NCBI GenBank assembly: GCA_905221615.1
Contig: CAJNDT010006013.1
Location: 1,038,071-1,102,070 of the forward strand
Source of the DNA: Symbiodinium sp. CCMP2592
Lineage: Eukaryota > Sar > Dinophyceae > Suessiales > Symbiodiniaceae
Direction: 5' to 3'
Length of the DNA: 64,000 nucleotides
Under the pieces are notes generated by a model. The model had not been told where the DNA came from and did no database searches. It worked only from the letters and a program-made list of their open reading frames with translations. The stretch's first letter is position 1, and each line of letters starts with the position of its first letter. Positions 63,970-64,000 of this stretch are shown piece after piece. Both the position numbers and the translations under genes were made by a program.

Positions 63970-64000
63970 ATGTAAAATGCAGCGATGCTGGGCAGAGTCG

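Overview
The window is a piece of protist nuclear genome, most likely dinoflagellate (Symbiodiniaceae-like). It is interrupted by a nearly complete integrated DNA virus of the Polinton/Maverick and Polinton-like virus (PLV) class. The host parts are GC-balanced, dominated by microsatellites and decayed retroelements, and contain gene models that only read through if GT, GC and GA splice donors are allowed, a known dinoflagellate trait. The host assignment is an inference.

Layout: 1-2,240 has no recognised gene. 2,240-6,561 holds a decayed minus-strand retrotransposon (gag-like, CCCH finger, reverse transcriptase, RNase H). 6,617-8,485 is a host repeat present in two copies. 8,486-29,593 is the viral element: 21,108 bp, AT-rich, bounded by 304-bp terminal inverted repeats and a 5-bp target duplication GTTGT. 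The element sits inside the second copy of the host repeat, and the first copy shows the empty site. 29,599-64,000 returns to host sequence: long (GA)n/(CT)n, (CAG/TAG)n and other simple repeats, a decayed LINE (38.1-42.4 kb, minus), a methyltransferase-like host gene (exons 47.9-48.4 kb), a five-exon host gene (55.3-57.1 kb) just behind a ~530-bp polypyrimidine tract, and an exon-broken copy of a dinoflagellate gene family (57.2-60.5 kb).

The viral element encodes a double-jelly-roll major capsid protein, a minor capsid protein, a packaging ATPase (split by a frameshift), a tail-fibre-like protein with a peptidase S74 chaperone domain, a lipase-like protein with a readable Ser-Asp-His triad, a family B DNA polymerase of the protein-primed type joined to an SF1 helicase through a canonical -1 slippery heptamer, a DDE (rve) integrase, a DUF5754-like protein, four GIY-YIG endonucleases and about ten small proteins without known function. 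Genes lie in alternating blocks: 8.86-10.42 kb minus, 10.46-11.23 plus, 11.26-16.93 minus, 16.97-21.67 plus, 21.70-26.02 minus, 26.16-28.88 plus. Most genes that end a block or a transcript are followed at once by a perfect inverted repeat of 9-16 bp, which fits the hairpin-directed 3'-end formation known for mimiviruses and virophages.

The strongest candidates for undescribed biology are the split polymerase-helicase with its slippery site, the hairpin grammar of gene ends, the lipase-like virion gene, and the CACGTG palindrome array beside the right terminus.
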